64,000 nt of DNA from Streptomyces sp. LaPpAH-108. Its GTDB lineage: Bacteria; Actinomycetota; Actinomycetes; Streptomycetales; Streptomycetaceae. A program made the translations under genes and the position numbers. Below are positions 15,448-23,822 of the stretch, piece after piece (position 1 is the stretch's first letter; every line of letters begins with the position of its first letter). Where the stretch lies: the NCBI RefSeq assembly GCF_000373625.1, contig NZ_KB891987.1, positions 1-64,000 of the forward strand. Direction: 5' to 3'. The notes beneath the pieces were generated by a model. It worked only from the letters and a program-made list of their open reading frames with translations, did not search any database and was not told where the DNA came from.

Positions 15448-17153
15448 GCCCCACCACCCTTCCCGCCGCCCGTCCGGAACACGGTCACGTCACCTTCCTG
15501 GGTGCCGGACCCGGAGATCCGGGACTGCTGACTCTGCGCGCCGTGGAGGCGCTGGGGAACGCGGACGTCCTGGTCGCCGAGCCCGATGTGCTCGACGTGA
15601 TCCGGACGCACGCCCGCCCGGGCGTCTCCGTCGTGCCGACGGAGGTCTCCGCCGCAGACGCGTCCACAGGTGCGGGCGCACCCCAGCTCACGGTGGTTGA
15701 CGGCACGTCAACAACCGTAGGGGCCCCGGCCGCTGCCCGGGATGCCGCTCATCTTGTCATGGAGGCCGCGCGCGGCGGCAGGCGGGTCGTGCGTGCGGTT
15801 TCCGGTGATCCGGGCCTGGACACGGACGCCGCCGAGGAGATGCTGGCCTGCGCCGCCGCCGGGGTGCCCTTCGAGGTCGTCCCCGGTGTCGCGGCGGCCA
15901 CCGGTGTGCCCGCGTACGCCGGTGTGCCGCTCAGGGACGCGCAGGGCGCGGACGTGCGTTTCGTGGACGCGCGGACCGCCTCCGCCCGCTGCTGGACCGA
16001 GGTCGGCGCCTCCGACGGCACGGTGGTCGTCTCCACCGCGCTGGACTCCGTCGCCGCCGCGGCGGCCGAGCTGGTCTCGGCGGGCCGCAAGCCCGACACC
16101 CCGATGACGGTCACCGTCGCCGGTACGACCACCCGCCAGCGGACCTGGTCGGCCACGCTCGGCACGATCGCGCAGACGCTGAAGCAGGCGAAGGTGCTGC
16201 CGTCCCCGGACGGCGGGCGCCCGGTCATAGCCGTGGTCGGTGAGCGTTCGGCCGCCGCCCGCCGTGACCAGCTCTCCTGGTTCGAGTCCAAGCCGCTGTT
16301 CGGCTGGAAGGTGCTCGTGCCGCGCACGAAGGAGCAGGCGGCGTCGCTCTCCGACCAGCTGCGCTCCTACGGCGCGGTGCCGCACGAGGTCCCGACCATC
16401 GCCGTCGAGCCGCCGCGCACCCCGCAGCAGATGGAGCGCGCGGTCAAGGGCCTGGTCACCGGGCGCTACGAGTGGATCGCGTTCACCTCGGTCAACGCGG
16501 TCAAGGCGGTGCGCGAGAAGTTCGAGGAGTACGGGCTCGACGCGCGGGCCTTCGCGGGCATCAAGGTGGCCGCGGTGGGCGAGCAGACCGCCGCCGCGCT
16601 GATCGACTTCGGGGTGAAGCCGGACCTGGTGCCGAGCGGTGAGCAGTCGGCGGCGGGGCTCTTGGAGGACTGGCCGCCGTACGACCCGGTCTTCGACCCG
16701 ATCGACCGGGTCTTCCTGCCGCGCGCCGACATCGCCACCGAGACGCTGGTGGCGGGTCTGATCGAGCTGGGCTGGGAGGTCGACGACGTCACGGCGTACC
16801 GCACCGTGCGCGCCTCGCCGCCTCCGGCGGAGACCCGCGAGGCGATCAAGGGCGGCGGCTTCGACGCGGTCCTGTTCACCTCGTCCTCGACCGTCCGCAA
16901 CCTGGTCGGCATCGCGGGCAAGCCGCACAACGTCACGATCATCGCCTGCATCGGCCCGGCGACGGCCAAGACGGCCGAGGAACACGGGCTCCGGGTGGAC
17001 GTGATGGCCCCCGAGCCGTCCGTCCACAAGCTGGCCGAGGCGCTGGCCGCCTTCGGCACCAAGCGGCGCACGGCCGCGCTTGAGGCGGGCGACCCGGTGA
17101 CCCGGCCGAGCGAGCGGCGGCCGGGGGCGCGGAGGCGTCGTACGACGACGTGA
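15444..17153 (+). CDS. hemD: uroporphyrinogen-III C-methyltransferase/synthase fusion
   Basis: A 569-residue two-domain protein. Residues about 15-270 resemble SAM-dependent uroporphyrinogen-III methyltransferases (GAGPGDPGLLT, SGDPGLDTD, VVPGVAAATGVPAYAG). Residues about 285-550 are uroporphyrinogen-III synthase (VLVPRTKEQAASLS, FTSVNAV, FTSSSTVRNL). HemD closes and inverts ring D; the methyltransferase part would divert product to sirohaem/cobalamin or may be regulatory. The start is TTG at 15444, overlapping the hemC stop, with GGGGGAG upstream. The basic tail after residue 545 is lineage-specific. Confidence 0.93.
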   Translation: MSPTTLPAARPEHGHVTFLGAGPGDPGLLTLRAVEALGNADVLVAEPDVLDVIRTHARPGVSVVPTEVSAADASTGAGAPQLTVVDGTSTTVGAPAAARDAAHLVMEAARGGRRVVRAVSGDPGLDTDAAEEMLACAAAGVPFEVVPGVAAATGVPAYAGVPLRDAQGADVRFVDARTASARCWTEVGASDGTVVVSTALDSVAAAAAELVSAGRKPDTPMTVTVAGTTTRQRTWSATLGTIAQTLKQAKVLPSPDGGRPVIAVVGERSAAARRDQLSWFESKPLFGWKVLVPRTKEQAASLSDQLRSYGAVPHEVPTIAVEPPRTPQQMERAVKGLVTGRYEWIAFTSVNAVKAVREKFEEYGLDARAFAGIKVAAVGEQTAAALIDFGVKPDLVPSGEQSAAGLLEDWPPYDPVFDPIDRVFLPRADIATETLVAGLIELGWEVDDVTAYRTVRASPPPAETREAIKGGGFDAVLFTSSSTVRNLVGIAGKPHNVTIIACIGPATAKTAEEHGLRVDVMAPEPSVHKLAEALAAFGTKRRTAALEAGDPVTRPSERRPGARRRRTTT

Positions 17154-17169
17154 GGCTGTGCTGAACCGA

Positions 17170-17210
17170 GCGTGGCGGGGTGTTCCCTTCGGGGGGCACC
17201 CCGCTCGCTT
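17170..17210. terminator. terminator of the rex-hem operon
   Basis: GCGGGGTG (17175-17182) and CACCCCGC (17197-17204) form a strong stem around a CCCTTCGGGG tetraloop region. It lies between the fused hemD gene and the convergent SUKH-4 gene and can serve both. Confidence 0.75.
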
Positions 17211-17233
17211 GTGCGGACGCCGGAGCCGGTCGG

Positions 17234-17794
17234 CTACCAGATCCCGTCGACCACTTCTTCGAGGGCCACGCTCCACTGGGACTCGTCGTCCTCGAACGGC
17301 AGCGAGTCGAACTCCGTGATGCGGGCGCGCAGGCGCTCGGCGCGGCGTGCCACCGCGTCCTCGTCCTCAGGCCTGTCCCGCAGGAAGCGCTGGAAGAGGC
17401 AGAGGGAGTGGACCAGCGACTCGACATCCCGGTGGAGCGGGATGTACGCGTCCAGCGGGTCGCTCTCCGGGAACGCGTACACCCGGCCGGTCGCGGGGTC
17501 CAGCGCGAGCAGCGAGTACGCGAAGCAGGCGAGCACCAGCCAGTCGCGGCACTCCCCGGGCACCTCCTCGTCCCGGTCGAGCCACTCGGACAGCACGATC
17601 GGACCGTGGTGATCCAGGTCCGCCCGCGACATGAACCACTCCGTGTCCGGCAGCCCCACCCGGCTCAGGAACTCCCCGGTCCGCCCGTCGAACCGGCATC
17701 CCGCCGTGTCCTGGCGTGCGTAGCGGACCACGTGGCCGAGGCCGAAGGCTTCGACCAGGTCGCGTGGGGAGACGGCGAAATCGGGCGGGGTCAT
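17234..17794 (-). CDS. SUKH-4 family immunity-type protein
   Basis: A 186-residue cytoplasmic protein with the SUKH-4 pattern: an N-terminal FGLGHVVRY strand, LSRVGLP, a central YSLLALDPATGRVYAFPE beta hairpin, the DVESLVHSLCLFQRF helix and an acidic C-terminus ending W. SUKH proteins neutralise secreted polymorphic toxins, especially nucleases and deaminases. No toxin gene is adjacent; it sits eight bases downstream of an alpha/beta hydrolase gene and is probably co-transcribed with it. It is one of four SUKH-4 domains within 11 kb. Confidence 0.78.
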   Translation of the reverse strand: MTPPDFAVSPRDLVEAFGLGHVVRYARQDTAGCRFDGRTGEFLSRVGLPDTEWFMSRADLDHHGPIVLSEWLDRDEEVPGECRDWLVLACFAYSLLALDPATGRVYAFPESDPLDAYIPLHRDVESLVHSLCLFQRFLRDRPEDEDAVARRAERLRARITEFDSLPFEDDESQWSVALEEVVDGIW

Positions 17795-17802
17795 GGGGTG
17801 CC

Positions 17803-18375
17803 TCACGCTCGGCCGGGCCGGCAGGCGGACAGGGCTTCCGGGAGCGTCGTGATGCCCTCGTCCGCCATGAAGTGGCCCGCGCCGGGGATCACCTGGGCGG
17901 TGGTGCCGAGGAGGGTGGCGAGGTGGTCGGTGTGGGAGGTGGGGACCAGGGGGTCGGCGTCCGAGCGGAGGATCGTGAGGTGGTCGATGCGGGCGGCGAG
18001 GGGGGTGGGGTCGCAGCCGTCGGCGATGTACGCGTCCAGTTCGGGTATCGCGGGCAGCGGATCCACGAAGCCGGAGACGAGGACCAGGGTGCCCAGGCGC
18101 CAGTCGCCGCGCAGGGTGCTCAGGTGGCGCAGGACGGTGAGGCAGCCGAGGCTGTGGGCGACGACCGTGGTGTCGGCGTCGGGGGTGCCGATCGCGGCGC
18201 CCGCGGCGGTCGTCCAGCGGTCGGGGTCGGGGTGGTCCGTGTCCGGGAGGGCGGGGATCGCCGTGGGGACGCCGTGCTCGTCCAGGCGCGCGGCGAGCCA
18301 GGGGAACCAGTGGTCCTCCGGAGTCGCGCAATAGCCGTGGATGATCGTGGCGCGGGGGCGCGTTGGTGTCCTCAT
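17803..18375 (-). CDS. RBBP9/YdeN-type alpha/beta hydrolase
   Basis: A 190-residue small serine hydrolase. The fold opens with TIIHGYCATPEDHWFPWL; the nucleophile elbow is AHSLGC around residue 73, an Asp follows the SDADPLVP loop, and the catalytic His is in GAGHF near residue 167. Substrate is unknown. Its ATG at 18375 starts eight bases after a -10 in a MerR-type promoter, so the mRNA is probably leaderless and controlled by the divergent MerR regulator. Confidence 0.85.
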   Translation of the reverse strand: MRTPTRPRATIIHGYCATPEDHWFPWLAARLDEHGVPTAIPALPDTDHPDPDRWTTAAGAAIGTPDADTTVVAHSLGCLTVLRHLSTLRGDWRLGTLVLVSGFVDPLPAIPELDAYIADGCDPTPLAARIDHLTILRSDADPLVPTSHTDHLATLLGTTAQVIPGAGHFMADEGITTLPEALSACRPGRA

Positions 18376-18383
18376 GGTGGAGG

Positions 18384-18415
18384 ACGGTACGGGTTCACGC
18401 CGGTGTGAAGGTCAA
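18384..18415 (-). promoter_or_regulatory. MerR-type promoter between hydrolase and MerR gene
   Basis: On the minus strand TTGACC (18415-18410) is followed by the near-perfect 16-bp dyad TTCACACCGGCGTGAA (18409-18394) and TACCGT (18389-18384). The 19-20 bp spacer filled by a dyad is the hallmark of MerR-regulated promoters, which the bound regulator untwists. It drives the hydrolase and SUKH-4 genes. Confidence 0.75.
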
Positions 18416-18430
18416 GGTGAGGGGCGCGGT

Positions 18431-18808
18431 GTGCTGATCGGGGAGCTGGCGGCGCGGACCGGGGTGAGCGCGCGCTCGCTGCGGCACTACGAGGAGCGGG
18501 GGCTGCTGGCGCCGGGCCGCGACAGCGGGGGGTATCGGCGCTACGCCGAGTCCGATGTCGTACGGGTGCTGCGGGTCCGGGCGATGGTCCGGGCGGGGGT
18601 GGGGACGGCGACCGTACGGCGGTATCTCGACTGTGTGCGGGAGGGTGCGGACGGCGTGGACGGCGTGGACGGCGTGGACGGGGTGCGGCTGGAGATGTGC
18701 CCGGGGCTGCGGGCGGAGCTGGACGCGCTGGTGGGGCGGCTGGATGCGCGGGAGGCGGAGGTACGGGAGACGCGGGGGAGGCTGGAGAGGTTGGTGGGGG
18801 GTGGGTGA
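18431..18808 (+). CDS. MerR family transcriptional regulator
   Basis: A 125-residue MerR protein: helix-turn-helix LIGELAARTGVSARSLRHYE, wing residues GGYRRYAESDV, and a C-terminal coiled coil. A 9-bp tandem repeat encodes GVDGVDGVDGV around residues 75-85, between the DNA-binding part and the coiled coil. The GTG at 18431 has GAGGGG upstream. Divergent arrangement with the hydrolase and the intervening 19-20 bp spaced promoter indicate that this regulator controls the hydrolase-SUKH unit. The effector is unknown; there is no conserved metal Cys set. Confidence 0.85.
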   Translation: MLIGELAARTGVSARSLRHYEERGLLAPGRDSGGYRRYAESDVVRVLRVRAMVRAGVGTATVRRYLDCVREGADGVDGVDGVDGVRLEMCPGLRAELDALVGRLDAREAEVRETRGRLERLVGGG

Positions 18809-18907
18809 GGCGGGGCGTGCGTCCCCGTTCGGCCGGTGCGCGGAGCGGCCCCGCGTCCGACAGTGCGTCGGCAAAGGCGCGGGTCGGGCGGGCGTAGCGT
18901 AGGGGAT

Positions 18908-19900
18908 ATGTCGAAGTACGGTTCCTTTCCTGGTACGCGTCCGCGGCGCCTGCGGACCTCGCCCGTCATGCGGCGGATGGTCGCGGAGACGCGGCTGAAC
19001 CCGGCCGACTTCATCCTCCCGGCGTTCATCCGCGAGGGCGTGAGCGAGCCGGTGGCGATCGAGGCGATGCCCGGGGTCGTGCAGCACACGCGGGACAGCC
19101 TGAAGAAGGCCGCGCTGGAGGCCGTCGAGGCGGGGGTCTCCGGGATCATGCTGTTCGGCGTGCCGGAGGAGTCGAAGAAGGACGCGCTCGGTACGACCGG
19201 TACCGACCCGGACGGCATCCTCCAGGTCGCCCTGCGCGACGTGCGCGCCGAGGTCGGCGACGACCTGCTGGTGATGGCCGACCTGTGCCTGGACGAGTTC
19301 ACCGACCATGGCCACTGCGGGGTGCTGGACGCCGAGGGCCGCGTCGACAACGACGCCACCCTGGAGCGGTACGCCGAGATGGCCCAGGTCCAGGCCGACG
19401 CGGGCGCCCATGTGGTGGGCCCCAGCGGCATGATGGACGGCCAGATCGGCGTCATCCGCGACGCGCTGGACCAGATCGGCCGCGAGGACGTGGCGATCCT
19501 CGCGTACACCGCGAAGTATTCCTCCGCGTTCTACGGCCCCTTCCGCGAGGCCGTCGCCTCCTCGCTCCAGGGCGACCGCAAGACGTACCAGCAGGACCCG
19601 GGCAACCTCCGCGAGTCCCTGCGCGAGCTGGAGCTGGACCTCGCCGAGGGCGCGGACATGGTCATGGTCAAGCCGGCCGGACCGTACCTGGACGTCCTCG
19701 CGAAGGTCGCCGACGCGGTGGACGTGCCGGTCGCCGCGTACCAGATCTCCGGCGAGTACTCGATGATCGAGGCCGCCGCGGAGAGGGGCTGGATCGACCG
19801 CGACCGCGCCATCTTCGAGACCCTGACGGGGATCAAGCGGGCAGGGGCGCGGAACATTCTGACGTACTGGGCCACCGAAGTGGCGCGCAAGCTGCGCTGA
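18908..19900 (+). CDS. hemB: delta-aminolevulinic acid dehydratase (porphobilinogen synthase)
   Basis: A 330-residue HemB. The two Schiff-base lysines lie in [16 protein letters not shown] and [11 protein letters not shown]. It condenses two 5-aminolevulinate molecules to porphobilinogen, supplying HemC. The metal loop reads [15 protein letters not shown]127 and C137 are kept, but the middle zinc ligand is Asp129, so the zinc site is incomplete and a Mg-type enzyme is likely. AGGGG precedes the ATG. It is separated from the rex-hem operon by the hydrolase/SUKH/MerR unit. Confidence 0.96.
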   Translation: MSKYGSFPGTRPRRLRTSPVMRRMVAETRLNPADFILPAFIREGVSEPVAIEAMPGVVQHTRDSLKKAALEAVEAGVSGIMLFGVPEESKKDALGTTGTDPDGILQVALRDVRAEVGDDLLVMADLCLDEFTDHGHCGVLDAEGRVDNDATLERYAEMAQVQADAGAHVVGPSGMMDGQIGVIRDALDQIGREDVAILAYTAKYSSAFYGPFREAVASSLQGDRKTYQQDPGNLRESLRELELDLAEGADMVMVKPAGPYLDVLAKVADAVDVPVAAYQISGEYSMIEAAAERGWIDRDRAIFETLTGIKRAGARNILTYWATEVARKLR

Positions 19901-19912
19901 TCCCTCCGGGGG

Positions 19913-20743
19913 TCAGGCCGTCGGTCGGTACGGCCAGAGCGTGTCGCAGGAATCCCAGGTGCTGCCGCTTTTGCACCGCAGTTCCCCGTCCTTGTCGAAG
20001 ACGGCGGTGGGGGAGAACTTGAGACCTCCGATGTTCAGCGAGGCATCGGGGTCGGAGGTCTCCAGCGCGTAGGCGGCGGCCTGGAAGTTCGTCTGACGCT
20101 TCAGGTCCGGCACGGAGCACGAGCCGAGGTTGCTGTACCAGGTCTTCCCGGGATCGATTCTGATGCCGTGCGTCGTGTATCCGCCGGGGCAGTCCAGGGT
20201 CGTGCCGTACTGGTACTTCATCGTCATGTCGACCGTGATCTGGCCCTTGCCGACGTTCTTCAGCCTGACGCCGAACGCCGCGTCGGAGCCGGTGACTTGG
20301 GTGCAGGCGCTCACCTCCAGGTTCGATCCCGGCGGTGAGCTTCTCCAGTCGCTGCAGTAGATGTGCTGCCCCGAGTAAGGGACGCTGGGCGTCATGCGCT
20401 GCGGGGCGGGCTCCGGCTTCGCCTTCTCCGGCGCGGCGGCGTCCTCGGCTTTCGGCGTACCGGTGGTCTCCTTGGCCTTGGCCGACCGCGAGGGCGACGG
20501 GCTCGGGGGCGCGCTCGTGGCGGTGGGGCTCTGCGCGGCGGCGGCCGTCGCTTCCGGCTTCGTGCCCACTCCGCCGTTCACGGCGACGTAGGTCAGCGCT
20601 CCGACGGCGGCGAGACCCACGACCGTGAGGCCGATCGAGCGGCCGCCGAAGTGCATGTGCTTGGCCTGGTAGGCGTTGCCGCCTATCTGGGCGCCACCGG
20701 AGATCTCGTTGCTGGTGCGGTCGGAGGAGGAGGGTGCGGGCAC
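19913..20743 (-). CDS. membrane protein with N-terminal RHIM-like motif
   Basis: A 276-residue protein not matching a named family that I know. Residues about 11-33 contain NEISGGAQIGGNAYQAKHMH, an amyloid-like motif similar to one in the upstream gene. One membrane segment spans about 36-55, followed by an Ala/Pro/Lys-rich linker and a C-terminal domain of about 150 residues. That domain has paired cysteines (YCSDW...SACTQ, DCPGG...GSCSV, RCKSG...DSCDT) and looks extracellular and disulfide-bonded. The GTG at 20743 lies two bases after the upstream stop. The architecture suggests transmembrane signalling between an outside sensor and a cytoplasmic partner. Confidence 0.7.
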   Translation of the reverse strand: MPAPSSSDRTSNEISGGAQIGGNAYQAKHMHFGGRSIGLTVVGLAAVGALTYVAVNGGVGTKPEATAAAAQSPTATSAPPSPSPSRSAKAKETTGTPKAEDAAAPEKAKPEPAPQRMTPSVPYSGQHIYCSDWRSSPPGSNLEVSACTQVTGSDAAFGVRLKNVGKGQITVDMTMKYQYGTTLDCPGGYTTHGIRIDPGKTWYSNLGSCSVPDLKRQTNFQAAAYALETSDPDASLNIGGLKFSPTAVFDKDGELRCKSGSTWDSCDTLWPYRPTA

Positions 20744-20745
20744 GG

Positions 20746-21144
20746 TCAGCGGTCCCTGCCCAGGAGCGAGCGCAGCGAGAAGCCGCCGCCCTTGAGGTTG
20801 ACGTTCTGCCCCTGGATGACGGCGCCCTGGACGGTGCTGCCGGACACCTGGTTGCTGTGCACGAGCTGGGTCACCTGCCCCGAACCCTGGTGCGTGGCCG
20901 ACTCCTTCAGCCAGTCCCGCAGGTCCTCGGCGAAGGCGGAGTCGCTCTGGATGTACCGGTCCAGGGCGGCGGTCAGCGGGGCGGGGTCCGTCGCCGCGTC
21001 GTCGAGGGCCGACAGCGCGGTCTCGTCCCGGCGGAACCGGTGCCGGATCATGCCGAGCAGCGACTCCAGCGCCCTTGCTCCCACGGCGTCCAGTGCGCCC
21101 TGTCCTACGGCCGCGGCCACCGACTGTGCGAGCGCCCCGTCCAT
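20746..21144 (-). CDS. small helical protein with RHIM-like C-terminal motif
   Basis: A 132-residue soluble protein. Residues 1-85 are predicted helical and acidic-basic, without a recognised enzyme motif. Residues 92-116 contain VTQLVHSNQVSGSTVQGAVI and QGQNVNL, resembling bacterial amyloid-signalling (RHIM/PP-like) motifs. The next gene carries a matching motif, so the two products may nucleate each other. The ATG at 21144 has GGAGGGGGA upstream. The two genes form an operon. Confidence 0.7.
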   Translation of the reverse strand: MDGALAQSVAAAVGQGALDAVGARALESLLGMIRHRFRRDETALSALDDAATDPAPLTAALDRYIQSDSAFAEDLRDWLKESATHQGSGQVTQLVHSNQVSGSTVQGAVIQGQNVNLKGGGFSLRSLLGRDR

Positions 21145-21348
21145 GCTCCCCCTCCAACTGCACTGCGGCACACGTGACTCGGCGTGCGCGTCGCTGCGTG
21201 AGAACGCGTCCTTCTGTCAGACGCGAAGTCAGATAATGGCAGACGCCGGGGACTTCCTGCGAGCGGCTTCGAAGCGTGTTGATTCTTCGGCTGGTTGACC
21301 CGTGCCGTACCGGTTCGGTCACGGCTTTCCGTGGTGGCTGGGTGGGGG

Positions 21349-21377
21349 TTGTGAACTGGGTTCACATCGTCTAGTCA
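21349..21377 (+). promoter_or_regulatory. promoter with Rex-like dyad
   Basis: TTGTGA (21349-21354) and TAGTCA (21372-21377) are 17 bp apart. The dyad TTGTGAACTGGGTTCACAT (21349-21367) covers the -35 and spacer. The half-sites are those of a Rex operator, but the spacer is five bases instead of four. It controls the membrane protein gene at 21418. Confidence 0.5.
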
Positions 21378-21417
21378 GGGATCTTGGTATTTCCTTGAAC
21401 CCGATGAGAGTGAGCCT

Positions 21418-22605
21418 GTGTCCACCGCTCCGCCTCCTGAACGGCCCGATGATTCCGGCGAGTCCGCGGCCATATCCGACGAGCAGTGGGACACGTTCCT
21501 GCGGGAGACGGTCGAGGGGGGTGGGCCGCCTGCGCCGAAGGAGCCGTCGGCTCGGGCGCGGGTGGTGGCGCGGCGGTTGCGGGAGGAGGGGGAGCGGGAG
21601 GCTGCCGCCGGTGGGCGGTTCGGGCGTCGTCGTAAGGCCGCGCAGGCGCCCGGCTGGCGTACCGGGACCGCGGTGCGGGAGAAGCGGCGCGGGCCGCTCT
21701 GGGCGGTGCTGGGGGTGCTGCTGGCCGTGGCGGTCTGTCTGGTCGCCGTACGGCCGTCCCTGTTGCTGGATCGGATACCCGGGGGCGGGCCTGTCTCCGG
21801 GGCGTCGCCGCTGCCCGCCGAGACGGCGCTGCCCAGTGGGGCGCCGGGTGCCGCGTCCGGGACCGCGACGCTCGACCATCCCTTCCGGGGGTCGCCCGCG
21901 CTGATCTGGGACGAGGGTGCGGACGCGATCGAGCTGCCGCCCGTGAAGGCGGTCGGGGGGTTCAGCGAGGCCGAGGTGGCGCTCGCGCTGCGGCTCACCA
22001 AGGACTACCTCGTCGACACCAACCTCGACCCGAAGGTCCTGCGCGGCGGACGGCCCGACAAGGCGCTGGCGCTGCTCGACCCGAAGCAGCCCAAGACGCT
22101 CTCGGAGCTGAAGCGCGCGCTGCGCGATCCGGATGCCGAGCACGATCCCCTTCCCTACGTCAGCCGTTTCGACCCCGCGCGGGTGCGGCCTGCCGGGGAC
22201 GTGGTCAAGGTGCGGGGGCATCTGTCCTTCGCGGCGGGGCGGCCCGGTGAGATGAAGGTCCACGCGGATTACACCTTCGTCTACCCGCTCGTCCGGCGCG
22301 GCTCTGGCGACGACCGGCCGGCGGACGACCGCGTGGCCCGCTCGATCGTCCGCCGCGACGTGACGATGGAACTGCACGACCCGGCCACGTGGGACACCGT
22401 GAAGGGCAAGCTGGCGGTCGACTCGGTCTCGGTCAGCACCTACAACAACGAGTGCGGCGTCTCCGACGGCTACCTCCACCCCCTCTTCCCCGGCGCCGCC
22501 CCCACCGGCGCCCCGGCCCACGGCGACGCCAAGGACCCCTACGACCGCCGCGAGCCCCTGGACATCCGGCGCGACGGGGACTGCGGGCGGATCACGCGGT
22601 CCTGA
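21418..22605 (+). CDS. single-pass membrane protein of unknown function
   Basis: A 395-residue protein: an acidic cytoplasmic segment (1-90), one membrane helix (about 94-112, LWAVLGVLLAVAVCLVAV), a Pro/Ala linker and an extracytoplasmic domain of about 260 residues. That domain contains two cysteines near the end (NNECGVSDGY, DGDCGRI). This organisation is conserved in Streptomyces, but I do not recognise a function. The GTG at 21418 is preceded by GAGAGTGAG. It diverges from the RHIM-motif operon, and its promoter carries a Rex-like dyad. Confidence 0.7.
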   Translation: MSTAPPPERPDDSGESAAISDEQWDTFLRETVEGGGPPAPKEPSARARVVARRLREEGEREAAAGGRFGRRRKAAQAPGWRTGTAVREKRRGPLWAVLGVLLAVAVCLVAVRPSLLLDRIPGGGPVSGASPLPAETALPSGAPGAASGTATLDHPFRGSPALIWDEGADAIELPPVKAVGGFSEAEVALALRLTKDYLVDTNLDPKVLRGGRPDKALALLDPKQPKTLSELKRALRDPDAEHDPLPYVSRFDPARVRPAGDVVKVRGHLSFAAGRPGEMKVHADYTFVYPLVRRGSGDDRPADDRVARSIVRRDVTMELHDPATWDTVKGKLAVDSVSVSTYNNECGVSDGYLHPLFPGAAPTGAPAHGDAKDPYDRREPLDIRRDGDCGRITRS

Positions 22606-22661
22606 TCCATGCGCCGGGCGGCCATCTCCCTGGGGGCAGCGGGCGTTTCATGCGGGCGTTC

Positions 22662-23246
22662 TCACGTGTACACGCCACCCGCGAGGTTGTCGAAGAGCTC
22701 GACCCACTCGCTGTTCGGGTCGGCGAAGGGCAGCGGGTCGACGCGGGTGATGGTCTCCATCAGATCCCGTACTTCCGCCGCGCGGCGGGTGTCCTCGGCT
22801 TCGGGGTCCTCGGCGGGGGCGGATGCGTAGGACTCGATGTATCCCACGAACGAGACCAGGGTCTGCGCGAAGGACGAGAGGTCCTGATGGATCGGGATCG
22901 CCGTCTGGAAGGCGTCCGTGTACTGGAGGACCACGCCGCTGTCCGGATCGACGACCACCGCGTTGATCGGGAAGTCACCGAGGGGGACGATCCTGGTGAC
23001 GCCCTCCGGGAACGTCCAGCCGCGTTCCCGGCGCGAGGCGCAGTCCCACACCAGATCGGGGTCGAAGTCCTCGGGGATACCGAAGGGAAGCTCCCACTCC
23101 TCGGACGAGGGGATGCCCACTTCGGTGAGGAATCTCAGGGTGTCTCCGCCGAAGCCGTACTGCAGGGCGGTGTGCCGGGGGAGTACGTGGACGTTGTCCT
23201 CGCCGACCGCCGTGGCCAGGTCATCCCTGTTCAGGCCGGAGCGCAT
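22662..23246 (-). CDS. SUKH-4 family immunity protein, second copy at toxin locus
   Basis: A 194-residue SUKH-4-type protein: N-terminal helix, YGFGGDTLRFLTEVGIP strand, FPINAVVVDPDSGVVLQYTD hairpin, FAQTLVSFVGYIE helix and a C-terminal NSEWVELFDNL element. It begins three bases after the stop of the preceding SUKH-4 gene and belongs to the deaminase-toxin operon. It probably binds and blocks a toxin domain, either this one or that of neighbours. Base composition is less GC-rich than nearby core genes. Confidence 0.8.
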   Translation of the reverse strand: MRSGLNRDDLATAVGEDNVHVLPRHTALQYGFGGDTLRFLTEVGIPSSEEWELPFGIPEDFDPDLVWDCASRRERGWTFPEGVTRIVPLGDFPINAVVVDPDSGVVLQYTDAFQTAIPIHQDLSSFAQTLVSFVGYIESYASAPAEDPEAEDTRRAAEVRDLMETITRVDPLPFADPNSEWVELFDNLAGGVYT

Positions 23247-23249
23247 CCG

Positions 23250-23822
23250 TCACCACATGCCCTCCAGCACCTCGTCGAGAAGGCGGTTCCACTCGGTGTC
23301 CTCGTCGGCGAGAGGCGTGGGGTCGATGCCGGTCACGCTCTGGCGGAACTCGTAGGCGTACGACTCCACTTCGTCTTCGTCCTCGGTGTAGGCGTCGACC
23401 AGTCTCCGGAAGGCGCACAGTGTGAAGACGAACGATTCGACGTCCCGGTGGAGCAGTTGGCTCGTGTCCTCGCCTTCGGGGTACGCGTGAACCGTTCCGG
23501 TCTCGGGGTCCAGGGCGATCACCGCCGTGACGAGAGAGCCGAGCACGGCCCAACGGCGTTGCTCCGGAGGGCAGATGCGGCTCTGGCGGTCGAAGAGGAG
23601 ACCGAGTTCCCTCGGGGTGGGGAAGCCGTTCTCGGGCTCGGAGCGTGAGACGAAGGTCTGGTCGGTGGGCAGACCGACGCTCGCGAGGAAATCGGCGGTG
23701 GGCGCGTGGAGTTGGGTGCCGGAGTCCTGGGCGTAGTAATTGACGCCGTCCAGGCCGAACAGACGGATGACTTCTTCGCTGCTCACCGCGTGCTTCATGG
23801 GGGCCACAGTAACGTGCTTCAC
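23250..23822 (-). CDS. SUKH-4 family immunity protein next to deaminase toxin
   Basis: A 190-residue SUKH-4 protein with IRLFGLDGVNYYAQDSG, LASVGLPTDQTF, the VIALDPETGTVHAYPEGED hairpin and the DVESFVFTLCAFRRL helix. The GTG at 23822 overlaps the toxin stop codon (GTGA), the usual arrangement for a cognate immunity gene. An in-frame ATG at 23798 is an alternative start but has no ribosome site. It should inhibit the deaminase domain of the preceding gene in the producing cell. The pairing is inferred from position. Confidence 0.82.
   Translation of the reverse strand: MKHVTVAPMKHAVSSEEVIRLFGLDGVNYYAQDSGTQLHAPTADFLASVGLPTDQTFVSRSEPENGFPTPRELGLLFDRQSRICPPEQRRWAVLGSLVTAVIALDPETGTVHAYPEGEDTSQLLHRDVESFVFTLCAFRRLVDAYTEDEDEVESYAYEFRQSVTGIDPTPLADEDTEWNRLLDEVLEGMW

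Noticed and set aside
20315..20340. GGTTCGATCCC, resembling a tRNA T-arm
   Set aside because: Lies in frame inside the membrane protein gene and no acceptor or anticodon stem pairs around it.
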